Translations under genes and position numbers: made by a program
Shown here: piece by piece, positions 1 through 26,793 of the stretch
Layout of the letters: each line of letters begins with the position of its first letter
How positions within the stretch are numbered: position 1 is the first letter of the stretch
Assembly (NCBI RefSeq): GCF_000003605.2
Contig: NW_003114471.1
Coordinates: forward strand, 132,188-158,980
DNA length: 26,793 nucleotides
Reading direction: 5' to 3'
Origin: Saccoglossus kowalevskii
Lineage: Eukaryota; Hemichordata; Enteropneusta; Harrimaniidae
The notes under the pieces: model-generated
The model's database searches: none
Seen by the model: only the letters and a program-made list of their open reading frames with translations
Told to the model about the DNA's origin: nothing

Positions 1-582
1 TAGTTAGCATCCTGTTTTATGTTATGCAATCCGTCTTTATACGCTTTGCAGCAGCTTTCCTTTTGGTCTGAACAACGTCGTTACTGTAGTGCAAATGTGC
101 AACTCCAATATGAGTAGAGATATGAATATGAGGTATTCATGATATTCTATTGTTTTAGTGACGACAATATCCTGCAGTATTTGTTCCACAACACGCGATA
201 TCTTTTGATCCGTGTTGTTTTTGATCCCATACACAAATTGCACAAAATATCCCGAGTCGAAACTTTACGTGGCGCCATTAGCCGCTGTGATTAGTTCTGC
301 ATACCTGATACTTGATACGATCTCTCGACCCTTTCGTCCTGGAATCTTTGTAGTAAAGTTTTATTAAAATATGCACCATTTCAAAAACCGTACCATTTAC
401 ACAACCCAGCGAAATAAAAAAAAATAATGGCGTAAACTACATTGCGGTAGTACTTTACGTCTATCACCACACGACCACACATTAAGATTGAAAGCAGCAC
501 ACCACAGTGGCTACCTACAGACCTGTAAGACGTACGCGCATTATAACACAATCGGTGAGGCGTACGCCACATGGCATACAAA

Positions 583-1004
583 TGATGCTCTATAACATAA
601 AGAAAGGAATACATAACATAAAGATGGGACTGCATAACATTGAGATGAGACTGCATAGCATTAATACGTGACTGCATATTACCGGTACAAATACAGAACT
701 GCATAACATTTATAATACGAGACTGCGATTCATAACATAAATACGAGACTGCATATTATAAGAATAAGACAACATAACATAAAAATGGCACTGCATAACA
801 TAAACATGTGACTACATAACGTAAATACGGGACTGCATAGCATATATACGAGACTGCATAACATAAAAATGAGACTGCATACCGCATACATATAGATGCA
901 TAGGACTGCATACATAGAGATGCATACATAGACTACATACCATAAATACGGGACTGTGTAACACGGAGATGGGACTACGTAACATACATACAGGACTACA
1001 TAAC
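583..1004. repeat. Degenerate 21-bp minisatellite, about 20 units
   Basis: Repeated unit near GACTGCATAACATAAANATG (20 of its 21 positions shown) with many substitutions and a few indels. The reverse strand stays open because 21 is a multiple of three; it then reads as 7-residue repeats such as CSLVFML and MQSHLNV. These open frames are an effect of the repeat, not genes. Confidence 0.85.
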
Positions 1005-2202
1005 AGTCAGTGCCGCTCTTGGTGAAATGCGAAATACAAAGCTTTCTTTGTTTAAAAATAATGATCATACTATTAAATTCAAGCTCTGGAATAGTGTGGA
1101 TAGATCATGTGATTAAAAGTAAAGTTACCTTTATTTTAGCTTGTACATATTGGACAGAATAACACAATTAAGAGTATACGTATTTGCGTCCAATGAGTCC
1201 TTGACTGAATGACAGCTTCCTCTTAACCAATTAGTGCACTGTGTTTTGACTGCATTGTGCCACTTAACTATATTGTGTATGTCGATTTCAATATGTTTCA
1301 TTTCTAATGTGTTATATCTTCATGTATATTGGAACATGAAGTGAAAAAGTAAAAAAAAAAAAACACTAAAAAGTAAGCTAAAAACTGCCTGTTGGGTTTC
1401 TATCACCAGCGGACCCAAGGCATGCCACACGGGTTACGGCGTCGGTCGGTCTTGTTGTATCAACGAATACTCGCGCACTTAATATGCAAGCGCTAGCGAA
1501 AGTTGAGATTCGAATATAAATGAGGGTTTTGCTTATCGTCGCGTAACAATACTCAGAACTGTGTTGGTAGTATTTTCCTGGATGACCAGAAACTGGAATA
1601 AGCAAGTATGATTTATGAAATAGAAAAAAATGCATATTTCCAAATTGCAATTTAACAATTCAACCAAGATTGAAATGCACGTGGTATACGTGACACCACG
1701 TCGTAGTCTTGATGTATGACAATATGAAACATATGCACCATAATGATGTATGAATAATGTAATCCACGTGTACACACTGATGTTAATTGTGATTCATCCA
1801 GTAATACCACGTCCGTTCCGTGTATAAGATTCTGTAAAATAAATCTTGATAATGATGGAATGTTTGTCTGCATATTGGTGTAAACCACGTAATCGGTGTG
1901 AGGCGAACGGTACATATAACATAAATGGAGATACCCATTACCAACATTTGGGTCGCTTTATTACTTGACTACTGTTCGACGTTGTTGATTAATTTGACGC
2001 CATATTATCACCATTTACCTGCATTTCTGGTTTAAGAAAATAACATCATATAATCTTAAGAATTTATAACTGGTGACGATGATTTATACATATTCGATTT
2101 AAATTTAGAAATGAAAATGAAAATGAAAAAAAAAAGTCTTTTGGTGATTACCCTAATTGTATGAGTGTATAGGCACGCTGTCATACGACACACAGACAAA
2201 GG

Positions 2203-2333
2203 ACAGTATTTTTAGACGAAATTGTACTTTCAGACGACATAATATTGTCAAACGACAGCAAGTATTGCCTAACGACACCTAATTAACAACATGTATTATT
2301 TGCCGACGACACCAAGTATTGTCAGACGACATT
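2203..2333. repeat. Degenerate tandem repeat of about 20 bp, 6-7 units
   Basis: Units run close to AAGTATTGTCAGACGACACC, for instance near 2265 and 2310. Unit length varies between about 18 and 30 because of insertions. Confidence 0.65.
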
Positions 2334-2949
2334 ATAAATAATAACCCCAAGATTTACGAATGCTAAATAAAAATAATAAAAGTTAATAGGGTACCTAATT
2401 TATTGAATTTTGCCATTCTAGTACAACAGGTCAACTAACACGAAATAATAATGTTAAATTTAAAAAAAAATATCAACAGCAGTATTACAATTTTCATACA
2501 TGTATTTATTGTATTATGTAAAAAAAACCGATACGGCACATTTTAATGTCATTTGCTAGATTACAAAGACGGGCAAATGTGCCAGTTTGATTTTTGGGAA
2601 ATATAATATTTTCACCTTGATAATATTTTTCATTTTTTGGTTTTAATTTTGCTGTAATACATTTTTCTTCTTCTAAAGTACACATAAACTTAATTATAAC
2701 CAAGAAATAAATTTTGTGGTTCATTTAGAGCAGGCGAGAAAGCCAATTTTTGGGCCCAATTCATTTCCTTGTTATCGTCTGCTACGTCTGGATTTCATGA
2801 ATAATATTCACTTGTATGTACATTCCCTATTTTTAAATAACTCTGATTACATGTTGTATTTCGTCCTGAAATGTAATTATGCCGCATCCCCGGGTTTTCC
2901 ATACAGACACCATTCTAATTAATTTGCGCTTCTGTATTTTCTATGGCAG

Positions 2950-17833
<14,884 letters not shown>

Positions 17834-17995
17834 CATGTCATTTGTAATCAGGGAAACTCGCTATTTACGAAAGAAATGCAATATAATACTAATTACGATA
17901 AAATGCTAAATTATATAAATGAAATGATATTAATCGGATATGTTTTCAGACGCCAGAATGCCATCGTCTTGAAATAAAGACTGTATATTTATGTG
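17834..17995 (+). other. TRPC 3' untranslated region (probable)
   Basis: AT-rich non-coding sequence between the TAG stop and the region just after the AATAAA at 17973. The cleavage point is inferred, not seen. Another AATAAA-like site near 18257 could serve a longer form. Confidence 0.6.
17973..17978 (+). terminator. Polyadenylation signal AATAAA
   Basis: A perfect AATAAA 140 bp after the stop codon of the channel gene, followed by a T/GT-rich stretch (TATATTTATGTGTATATA) suitable as a downstream element. Cleavage is expected some 10-30 bases later. Confidence 0.65.
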
Positions 17996-18459
17996 TATAT
18001 ACACGTACAATTAAATAATAACTACTCCTTATACGTAATAATGCTTTGCTCTAAATACCACCAATTGTTATCAAAGCGTCTGTTCTGACTTGTTGAAGAC
18101 AATCTGATATTTGACATTTTTATATTATATTATCATATTCTGTTCACATTTCGTGTGCGCCCTCTGCGTCGATAAATGTACATGCTGCCAAGTATTCATA
18201 AAAAGAAAGAAAAGGACGAGTCATAATTGTGACAGATATTGTAGCCACGGGGAACCAATAAAGACATTTGTACAACTTATCTTCTTACTTTCTATACGTT
18301 CTAGAATTGTATGGGATTAAATAGAAATGGTCTCCGGAATGCGTATACATACTTCCAAGTTATCCTATTATCCCAGTTACTAGCGCCATATGCACTATAT
18401 TATGGTGATGGTATCATGGTAACAGGGTTGTCATTGGGGTCAATTGTAATCAAATAGAC
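17996..18459. other. Intergenic, nothing recognised
   Basis: AT-rich DNA between the channel's polyadenylation signal and a LINE remnant. The 69-residue open frame at 18111-18320 matches nothing I recognise. Confidence 0.6.
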
Positions 18460-18965
18460 AACCAATAATTGTTAATTTTAAAATTGACCCCGGAATGTAA
18501 GTTTTCTGTCGATCCTAAAACAATCAAACAAGTAGTCAAATATAATTTTCTTGGAGCTTTGATAACAACAGACGGTGAATCTTATACAGAAATCAACAGA
18601 AGAATTGGCATGACCATGGCGGTATTTGGGAAACTAGAAAAAATACTGAAAAAACAGAAAGGTAACAATGGAAACTAAAAGAGGATTTCTAAAGTGATAT
18701 GTGAGCTCCGCCCTGACATGTGAAAAAAGTTGAGGCTGCAGAGATGGGATTTTACAGACTGAAGAATGCTACCATTTCTTGGTTAGAGTAAACCTACAAA
18801 GAAGAAGTTCTCTGAAAAGCAGGAACCGAAAAAACAAACATCAAACAGATGAAAAAAAATTACAGATTAAATGTCTCATTTAAATTGTTACAGGTAGAAT
18901 GGAGGGAAGAACCCGAAAGACAAAGACTGATATGTGTACATGGCCCAGGCGAATAAAACACGCAC
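18460..18965 (+). pseudogene. LINE reverse-transcriptase C-terminal remnant
   Basis: An open segment from about 18469 to 18678 reads VVKYNFLGALITTDGE, then EINRRIGMTMAVFGKLEKIL. This is the well-known pattern 'F.YLGS.IT.DG....EI..RI..A..AF..L...L' found downstream of the RT catalytic core in RTE-like and related LINEs ('craniofacial development protein 2-like' annotations). Further broken pieces follow: KLRLQRWDFTD, a block like the LINE 'RI.W.....EEVL' region (18775-18830), and RMEGRTRKTKTDMCTW (about 18900). The catalytic core is absent, so it is a dead 3' fragment. Confidence 0.75.
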
Positions 18966-21900
18966 GATTTCAATGATTGATTCACCACGTAATTCACCAT
19001 GTAAATGTACTTGAAAAGCTAAAAAGCCACGATACTTGTTTGTGAAAATAGTGCTCTATTCTCTGCGGCCTTCGCACCCACAAATCCTAATACCATAGTT
19101 ATAGAGGGCAATGGGACAACGAGAGATCACGACGGTCATGTACAAATAAGGTCTGTACAAACACCCCGATAGAAAAGATTATTTACGGGACAACATGAGC
19201 ATTAATGTGTATGCTTATAAGAATTGCATTTTATGTTTCTACAATTGGTACATGGTCTGCGCAATACTATTCTATTCAATTATGCAATATATTGTGTTAA
19301 TATCACCCATGAATGTATACATTCGTATAATTACGCTGTGCATTCCCATGAGTACGCGTAATTAATTTTCAAAGAAATGCCGAGGGTTGAATTCAATTTA
19401 CTTAATAGAAGCTTTTAACGACGGTCGAAGAATACATCATAGTCGTTTAAAGCCTTATTGATGGACCAATGCAGATTATGGACTTATTTTGGGATAACAT
19501 ACAATCCGCTGGTTTGTGTGATGATTAATTCGATTATAATTTGAAAAAATGAGTTAGATACTAGTATAACAATGATATAAATCAATCAAGTTCAGATAAA
19601 GATTTCTAAGTTCTTTATTCTTAGACTGGTTATATAAATACGACTACATCGCACTTACATTTGATCCATTTTTCATATATTCACTATCTTAGTGATATTA
19701 TTTGTATTGCAACTGACATGAAAGCTCCTGTCTTCCGTGTAAATTTGTATGCAATGGAAATTAACCCCTATTGTATATATCAAGATTCACGCCAGCTACG
19801 TCAATGACACAACGCATCGAACGTTAAGTGGTCCCAGGACATGAGTACGTACGTCAAATTTCACTTGGAAATGTAGATAAACTAAGAAGTTTATAACTAA
19901 ACAATGGTGAACTTTCCGCCAACGATGGTATACTTTAGTTTATTGGGTGGTGGAGAACCATGGGCAATGTGTAATGTCACCAATGTCAGTGAATGTAACA
20001 CATACCACAGACCCTCTATATAGGGACTTTGCACCTACATACAATTAAACCGGAACTAGATGCGCGCATTTACAGCGTACAATAAACGACACACAGACAC
20101 GCGCTCTCCTGAGGTCGAAAGTTCGTGGATCAATTTAGCCAAAGTTATGTAAACAAAAAATACATGTTTTCGACCATTACTTGTTATAACGTTCAATAAA
20201 GTAATTTAGTCACGAATTAATTTGAAAGATCATGCAATTGTTTTTGTATAAAATGATTTTGTCTGCACGTCAATTTAGGTTTAGATATGCCAGCGTCATT
20301 AACGGTTTGTCTGAGTAAAAGAGCATATCAATTATCATTTTCCATATGTTCATGGTAGTTTGCCCCGTCCTACGTATCTTAACTCCAACAAACTGCAGAG
20401 CCTTTCTTCTCTGATCACTTATTCTCAGTCGACCTTGAGACGGCGGATAGAAAATAATTTACGCACACTATTTACGTTTGCTAAAAAGAGGTCGTAAACA
20501 GTTTTATGAACAACATGAAACAACACGTGATCTGGTTTCTTAAAATGTCTAGTGATAACAAATACATAGTTTAAATCACCTGGTCAATATATATTCCGTA
20601 TTTGTCGTGTTGTCGATCATGAGCCCAGTCATTTAAAAAACTGGACAGCTGCCAATACGACCATTACGTGAATGATTAAAGCAATTATCTTCAAATAAAT
20701 CTGGCGGAGTTGTACTACCTACGAGTACGTTATGTGTCAAAGCAATCGTTTAAATAATTTTACTACAGTACATGATAGAATTGAACCAAATTTAGAACGT
20801 TCGTCTTGGACAACATCTAATGAAATACATTAGAACACTTGAGACAATATTTGATGGAGTTTTGTGAACTAGTAATATTGGTTAATGGTTTAACTGCCGC
20901 ATTCTATACAGCAAATTACATATAGTGTGTGGTTTGTGTACATTATAACGCTAATTGAAGACAAGTCCCGGATATAACACACGATTTTCATTGAATTCCG
21001 ATTACTTAGTACTTAGAGTAGGCATTAACACACGCGTAAATGTAGTAATGATCTCCGTTGAGTATAATAATGTGTTTCGTTTATTCCTGGGCCGGCCTGG
21101 GGACTGAAGTGCTAGTAATATTGTTTATCCAGCAACATGTTTTTATCACTTTATACTAGCCTTACTAAAAGTGGCAAGAGGATCGTTGTAGTGCTTTTAT
21201 CATCAGACACGCATTCTTGTCCCATGTTTTACGCTCTGTGCCGTAAACGCCACATCTACTCCAGTGTATTGAATGTATATTTCATTTTTTTTATGATTTC
21301 AATAATTGCTTTTTCAAATACGGGATATATGATCTCTTTCACTTTATATCCTGTAATAAAGATTTATTAATAATAATAATTAATAATGTTTGACGATGGA
21401 CTGTCATTACCGTTTTATTTATAGCACATTGGTGGAAATAAGATTGCATTTCACGACAACGTGTCAGTTTTAGAGATTCAATATCCGAAGATGGATCGCT
21501 GGTACAACGAGTTTTCTTTTTGTTTGACTATATGTTACACAGTTAAGCGGAATTGACGGCGAGAGCACCTATTGATTACGAACGAAGTGCTATTATACAG
21601 AGATGAAAGCTACTGTTTCACAAACCGTCATAATATAATATTACTATCGGCATAGATTTGTTCATGTTCCTACTTGCCTTCATTAGCAGCTGAGTAGATT
21701 GTACTTATTCTAAGTGTTTGATATCTCAAGAGACATTCTTCAATGCACTCGCCAAGAGACAGGAAATAAACCAATAATACATTTAACGATATTGCCATAG
21801 TAACTTCTACGCAACTAAGGAAATCACGCTGTCTAGACACCATGCTGTACAAAATAGGTTTTCAGTTTTTGCATAATTCGGCACTGAATCAGGCAGGTGG

Positions 21901-22600
21901 GCCACGTCGAGCCTCGCTTCAATATCGCACTGCATGAAATTGGAATTAAATGTGTTCAAAGACAATTTCCTCGAGCGACGTGACGCCAAATGAATTCGAA
22001 TTAATGGCGCATGTTTACGTTGTATATACGTAGTTACAGAGAACGTGTTCAAATTTCTCGCTGTGATGAGACCCATAGTTCTATTCTGCAGACATAGTGA
22101 TGAAACATGTGAACAGCAAAAGAAAAAGATCGAAAAAAAATAAGTTAGTTATTTAAAACTTTGTTTTTTGGAAATCAAACGACGCTAGAGTGTGCGTCTT
22201 TGTTACATAATTTGAATATGTATTAATTTTGTGTATTACTTGTCAAATTAAAAAAAAATATTATGTTTTGTTTATGTTATCAAATGTATACGGTACTTTA
22301 ACAAAGCCACGTTAATAAATCACGTACATACGTATGTTTCCTTTTGTTAAATTGATGTGATTAGTTAGCGTATCGTTAACGCCATAGATTATCATTGTCG
22401 TTATATCAAAGTTGATTTATAGTGGTGACAATTATCATGCGTCGAGTTCTAAGTCTAATATATACTGCGAAACTTTAGAATTCAAAGCCCAGTGTTTGTT
22501 AGTGGATGCACATATGCATGTGTGCGTGTCAGATGAGTGCTATATGCAAAGACATAAATTAATAACTTATATTCACTATCTGCTGAAAGTAATTAGTAAT
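18966..22600. other. Intergenic, nothing recognised
   Basis: About 3.6 kb of AT-rich DNA with only short open frames (for example 21137-21370 on +, 21807-22076 on -) and no domain, RNA gene or repeat family that I can name. Confidence 0.55.
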
Positions 22601-22818
22601 GTAAAATCTCGTTGAGAGCGAGATTGGCACGTGACTTGATTTTATCCCTCAAAAAGTGTTGCATTCACCCCGTCATTTCATCCACTGTTCCAATTACAAT
22701 GGTTACATATAGGCCAGGGGAACAAGAAACGCGATGAAGGAAAACAATGAAGTATTTAAGAGACAGAAAAAAAGTATCGTGGCATACTCGCCTTCAGCGA
22801 GATCTCGGCGGCCATTTA
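22601..22818 (+). mobile_element. MITE-like element family M1, copy 3
   Basis: Inverted ends: ATCTCGTTGAGAGCGAGATT at 22606 and CTTCAGCGAGATCTCGGCGG ending near 22811. The interior shares GCGATGAAGGAAAACAA-like sequence with the copy at 4260-4474 and CCAGGGGAACAAGAAACGCG with the inverted copy at 14529. Non-coding. Confidence 0.8.
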
Positions 22819-22984
22819 TTTCTAAGGTCTATTCACCTTTTGCATCTACTGAGTAGTGTGCGCATTATTATTAAAGTACCGGTATATTGAGGTACTATTT
22901 ATCTGAATTGAAAATTGTTGATTCAGCTGGTATTGGTATTTGGAGGAGGGTCTTGGGTAGTTTAGATCATAACATAACTAGTAG

Positions 22985-23210
22985 ATAGAAGAGTGTTTCG
23001 AGCAATGAATTGAAAGATTTGATGTACTGCAATAAACTACAACTAAATCCTGAGAAAACAGATATTTTAGTATTTGGCATGCATCATCAAATTAAGAAAT
23101 TAAATTTGATTTCCCTCGAGTTGGATAATACTTTAATTTCTGTCAGAGTTGATGTTCGTAATTTTGGGTATGATGTAACATTTGAAGTCATGTCGGTCAT
23201 GCAACAAATT
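22985..23210 (+). pseudogene. CR1/L2/Jockey-like LINE reverse-transcriptase remnant
   Basis: The open frame from 23010 begins MKDLMYCNKLQLNPEKTDIL, then VFGMHHQIKKLNLISLEL and VDVRNFGYDVTFEVMSVMQQ. This fits the RT region after the YADD motif: 'WM..NKLKLN.DKTE.LVFG......L..L.....S.VRNLG..FD..M....HI'. The YADD part and the rest of ORF2 are missing. The frame continues to 23393, but sequence after about 23210 no longer resembles RT and includes a hairpin (23273-23325). Confidence 0.75.
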
Positions 23211-24640
23211 GTCATTTTACCGTCTGCCGTTGAAATACTGTCGCGGGAAACGCCGCAACAGTTTCGTACCTTCGAAAGGTCAAGACGAGGCATGTCTGTT
23301 TTACATGCTTCGACCTTTAACCTAAACCTCGTAATCCTCAGCATTTTAGTAGGATTTGAGGATATACTCGTTCGTATGCTGAAGGCTAATTAGGAACGTG
23401 TGTCACATTCAATACTGTGTAAATAGCGACCTCTAGTGTTGAAGCGCCTCTGTGACGTCAAAAAGACGCATACAAGTGAAGCCGATGTCGTTCAAATAGA
23501 TGACTTTTGTTTTGTTTTGTTTTGTTGTGTAGTCGTTTGTTATCTAATACATATTACAATATCTCAATAACATACAAATTATTGAATGACGACTGAATAT
23601 CAAAATGTTACCAACACTTCAAACGACCTTACACACCAAACAATTGATTGACAGAACGAATAGCCAATCACCAATAGTGTTATAGTGGGCGTGGTTACAT
23701 AATACTACAATGGTGTTACTGGCCATAATTCTCCACTGCAATTTTTGAAGCAGCATGTTCGAATGTTTTTGTTTTGTGGTTGTTATTTCGTGAGATTGAA
23801 GTCGTAAGGAAGGTGTGGTCCTGCATGCTGAGTCAATGTCACTGAGAATTATTTGTTGAAGGCGGAATTAACTTGACCTTTGCCTCCTCCTTCAGACCAC
23901 CTCTCGCGATTCTTAGGGAAGGTGTCTTATTTCTTTATAATTGTAAGCATATGTAATGGAGATAAAACCATTATCGATCTTCTTTCATTAATATACATAA
24001 CTGGAATTCATTAGAAACGAGAAAGGATGACGAACCGATTGTTAACAATCGTTCTTTAAAATGCCGTTTTATATGTTGTTTAACATACTATGCATTGTAC
24101 AGTAAAACGCAATTGTCTAATTCGACGTACAGAATGGGCTTTACTTGGTTTACCGTCCTTGAATTACATTTCTTTAATGACCTATTTTGAAAAAAAAAAC
24201 ATCATAGAAATTCAACATGAGAATTGTGATTATTAATATCTGTATTTAAGATTGCAACATATTAACTAGATAAAAGGTTAAGTAATCACTAGTTCTTTTT
24301 CCCAAGACTCCCACTCAGAAAAGGTTACGTAGTGTCAGCAATCAAAATACTGATAATGTGTAGTGCGTCTAACTAAAAGTCTCGCATAGTCGTAAGTCTC
24401 GCGATACTGTGTTATGCAATGAACACATTGGCAACGTCACTAAAGGGGTTACCATGGTATTCGGTTAGCGTGCTGCCTCATCAAGCAAGCAATTTCAGCG
24501 ATTTGCCTTTAATCTGCGATCAGGCTCTTTAAATGAACCCGTACCATTGATGTGGAAGCATTTTGATGTCATTTAAAATAATGTCTTTTTACAACTGGGA
24601 GAAATAAAATGGAGGATTGTTATAAAACACTGTGCATTCA
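23211..24640. other. Intergenic, possible regulatory stretch 23420-23760
   Basis: No gene recognised. It holds a (TTTTG)n tract at about 23506-23526, a perfect cAMP-response-like TGACGTCA at 23453-23460, CCAAT boxes near 23664 and a GGGCGTGG box at 23687. These motifs are short and could be chance. Confidence 0.35.
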
Positions 24641-24960
24641 GGTAAGGTTTACGTTTTATGGCACAGTTAATACAAATGAAACAATCGGTTTCAGACTATA
24701 TTACAGACCGTAATTCGGACGTCTGTAATCACAAGCAAAGATTATACACACACATGATTGATCTATTGATCTATAGAAAACATATGATAGATGATCAGAT
24801 TTGTCCGCACTGCGAAAACAAACAAGAGGAACAGTGACAGATTGGATGTACGATGCATGAGACGGCCGAAAAAACGGATGTATATAGACAATTAAAAGCC
24901 ATCGTGGGAATTGTAGATGATACTGAAGATGGGGGCGCGCTATACTACTCGTGATGCTTC
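24641..24960 (+). pseudogene. Possible decayed LINE tail (weak)
   Basis: A + strand frame reads HMIDDQICPHCENKQEEQ, then a stop, then ETAEKTDVYRQLKAIVGIV. 'ICP.C..K.E' resembles the C-terminal C..C block of some LINE proteins (R.....C..C...E). The match is short and interrupted, so this is only a suggestion. Confidence 0.3.
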
Positions 24961-25817
24961 TTGTATCCCGATATAATTGTATACGTTTTTGAATATGTCA
25001 AAGGTCATACAACCTTTTATTTTGTGTAGTGAAAATTCACTATTTGTCAAATTATTCTCTTCAGAAAAGTATTGTCATTAAAGTTGAAAAACATGTATAC
25101 TAGTATATGTGCTATAGGGCAACAATACACAAGAAAATACCTGGATTTGTGAACTTTGGGGGGGGGGGGTTATGCAAAAAGTATATTGCCGCGATCAATC
25201 TATTTTAAATATAAGAACTCCCTTGGCGTGTAAAATAGATTTTGCAATCACTGCTATCACTTACCGTGCTTATTGAGTATACAAACACGTACGCAACTGA
25301 ATATTTATCAAGCGCTTCAAAGAACGAGTCCATGTCGCAACGAAATGAAAACATGGTTCACCTCTACATTTCTATGGGTTCCGGTGGCAAGGCTGCTGTA
25401 TAAATCGAATCACTTGTCTGGTACTTATAATTCAATAATGCGCAATTAAGTAAGGATTCGACGCTTTGAATACGTAACAGTATTTTTTTAATAATATCCG
25501 CCTGGTCTACCGGTTTGTATTGTGAACAAAAGCTTGATTGATTATTGCGAGTGTTTCGTGAAACTTGTTGCAAACTCTATATCTTATTTAGATAAGCGTA
25601 CGTTACTGTAAGGTTGCTTTTTTGCTGATATATACTTTCATAACGTTGGCATGAGAAAATGCTTATCTGGTGAGATGCAATAAGCTACATCGTGATTCTT
25701 AGCCATTGTCACGTGACATACATCGTGAAATTATAAAAGGTTGAAAATTACACACGCAGACAAACAGTGAAGAAGGGTCCATGCTTGTGGAGTGTTTCAA
25801 CATCGAGCGCAACGCAG
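24961..25817. other. Intergenic, nothing recognised
   Basis: AT-rich DNA with a 12-G run at 25158-25169. The 69-residue minus-strand frame at 25364-25573 shows no known domain. Confidence 0.5.
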
Positions 25818-26105
25818 TTAATCATAGTACGCGGTTTCCAGAAATACTAAAGCAATACGTGACTGCAATGGAGAGTCATTTGTGAATAGAGTGGAATTAC
25901 TGTGCTCACATGTACCGTATACTTGGCATTTCTCGCACTGTACTATCGGCACTAGTATTGATATACTTTCTACTTCACATGGCGTATCCAATTGCTTATC
26001 AGTTGATATATTTTCCACGAATCTTCCATAAATTACCTCGTGGGCATGATAATAACTCTGATTCTTGTAAACTTTAACCCTGGTTAAATTACCAAAAAAA
26101 AACAC
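25818..26105 (-). other. Unrecognised exon-like open stretch, Cys and sequon rich
   Basis: A 95-residue open frame on the minus strand with several N-X-S/T sequons (NLT, NQS, NIS, NST, NDS) and four cysteines in TPCEVE, QCEKCQ and GTCEH. A pyrimidine-rich acceptor-like site (TTTTTTTTTGGTAATTTAACCAG) precedes GGTTAAAG near 26080, and a donor-like ACAT|GTGAGC occurs near 25907. It could be one exon of a secreted or membrane protein gene on the minus strand, or chance. I do not recognise a family. Confidence 0.25.
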
Positions 26106-26793
26106 AATGTTTAACTACCGAAGGATTAATACAATGATTGTTTTAATTGAGTGTATACACATTCAGCAATCCGCTATCAATAACCAAAGTATTGGGAAAG
26201 TCATCATGACAAGATCTGGAAACGAAGTCACGTATTAGCTATCATGGCCCCTAGCCTTACATACGCGCAATATATTATGAAGCAGTTAATTAAGTTTAAC
26301 ACTTTAAACATAAAAATCACTACTGACACTGTCACGTTTTAGAGTAGCGTGCTAGAATTTTTTCTAAAAATGTATAGACTTTCATGAGAGAGAAACAAAA
26401 AAAAAACAAAACGTGTAAATCGTGTTCAGTACGATTTGGTCTCTCTCTCTGTGTTATATATATCAACAGTAGTAACAGTGCATGTATAAATCATGTCCGT
26501 ATAATGACGTCATGATCTGAAGTAGAATAGTACGTAATTTATTATACATTCCTGTGTTTCTGAAGTTGTTTATTGTGTGCGATTTTTTTAATCATTTAAA
26601 ACTTGTTTTCCTCGTTAATATTGTGGCGATTCCAATAATTGTGTACACATAGACCAATCATGAGGAAGGCCGAGGACGGGCGTCTAATTCTTTTAAATTT
26701 GATTAGAACGCTATTGCGTTTTCCATTCGTGACAATCCTGTCAAATCAACTCTGTGTATAATATAATATATCACTGTATATATATATATATAT
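26106..26793. other. Window end, AT-rich, with TA repeat
   Basis: No gene recognised. A short CT repeat occurs near 26440-26451, and a TAATA/TA microsatellite begins near 26756 and runs to the end of the window. Confidence 0.6.

Larger units (their letters stand above)
1..2949. other. 5' flank or upstream intron, no exon recognised
   Basis: No stretch resembles the missing TRPC N-terminus (first ankyrin repeats) and I see no strong promoter. The reverse-strand open frames here come from repeats or chance. Two tandem repeats are listed separately. The stretch 2725-2775 (GCGAGAAAGCCA...) resembles the left end of the inverted-repeat element at 4260 and may be a fragment of it. The rest holds nothing I can name. 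Confidence 0.6.

Noticed and set aside
583-1004. CRISPR-like array of short repeats
   Set aside because: Units are contiguous and degenerate, without unique spacers, and the DNA is eukaryotic.
381-1068. Minus-strand open frames of 107 and 112 residues
   Set aside because: They follow the 21-bp minisatellite; the 7-residue periodicity is a consequence of the repeat length.
21807-22076. 89-residue minus-strand open frame
   Set aside because: No domain, no periodicity and no splice context; treated as chance.

Overview
This is eukaryotic (metazoan) genomic DNA: AT-rich, full of simple repeats and decayed transposable elements, with one assembly gap (194 N). It carries one clearly recognisable protein-coding gene on the + strand, split into exons by spliceosomal introns. 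I see no bacterial-style gene packing, no tRNA or rRNA and no CRISPR array. The DNA looks like an invertebrate genome (LINE RT remnants, foldback elements, a TRPC-family gene). I cannot name the species.

The gene encodes a TRPC-type cation channel. I could build nine coding exons: 2950-3080, 4685-5176, 10148-10520, 11865-12007, 12337-13097, 14286-14484, 15020-15187, 15826-15867 and 17447-17833. They join in one continuous reading frame of 897 complete codons plus stop. The chain runs from an ankyrin region (5' incomplete) through the TRP_2/linker domain, pre-S1 elbow, S1-S6, pore and TRP-box region to a C-terminal coiled coil. The first N-terminal exon(s) are not visible in 1-2949 and probably lie upstream of the window. 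An AATAAA 140 bp after the stop probably ends the transcript.

The channel is divergent in several specific ways. Its S3-S4 extracellular loop is about 162 residues long, with seven N-glycosylation sequons and an R-V-R-R furin-type site. The H..C.C..C zinc-site cysteines usual in TRPC channels are absent. The TRP box reads QWKYSR instead of EWKFAR. One intron uses a GC donor, and a 42-nt in-frame microexon could act as a cassette. The pore LFW motif and the S6 LLNxLIAMM motif are intact, so the channel is probably functional.

Layout: 1-2949 is 5' flank or an upstream intron with a 21-bp minisatellite and a 20-bp repeat. The gene occupies 2950 to about 18000. Its introns hold a dispersed repeat pair (one copy with a 106-bp palindrome), two of three copies of a terminal-inverted-repeat element, a C-run/CTCGGGAA tandem repeat, an AAAT/CAAA/CA microsatellite, a roughly 565-bp foldback element, a (TA)n tract around the gap, a LINE 3' remnant and a 27-bp minisatellite. 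From 18000 to 26793 there are two further LINE RT remnants, the third copy of the inverted-repeat element, and otherwise unassigned AT-rich DNA with one exon-like open stretch on the minus strand.
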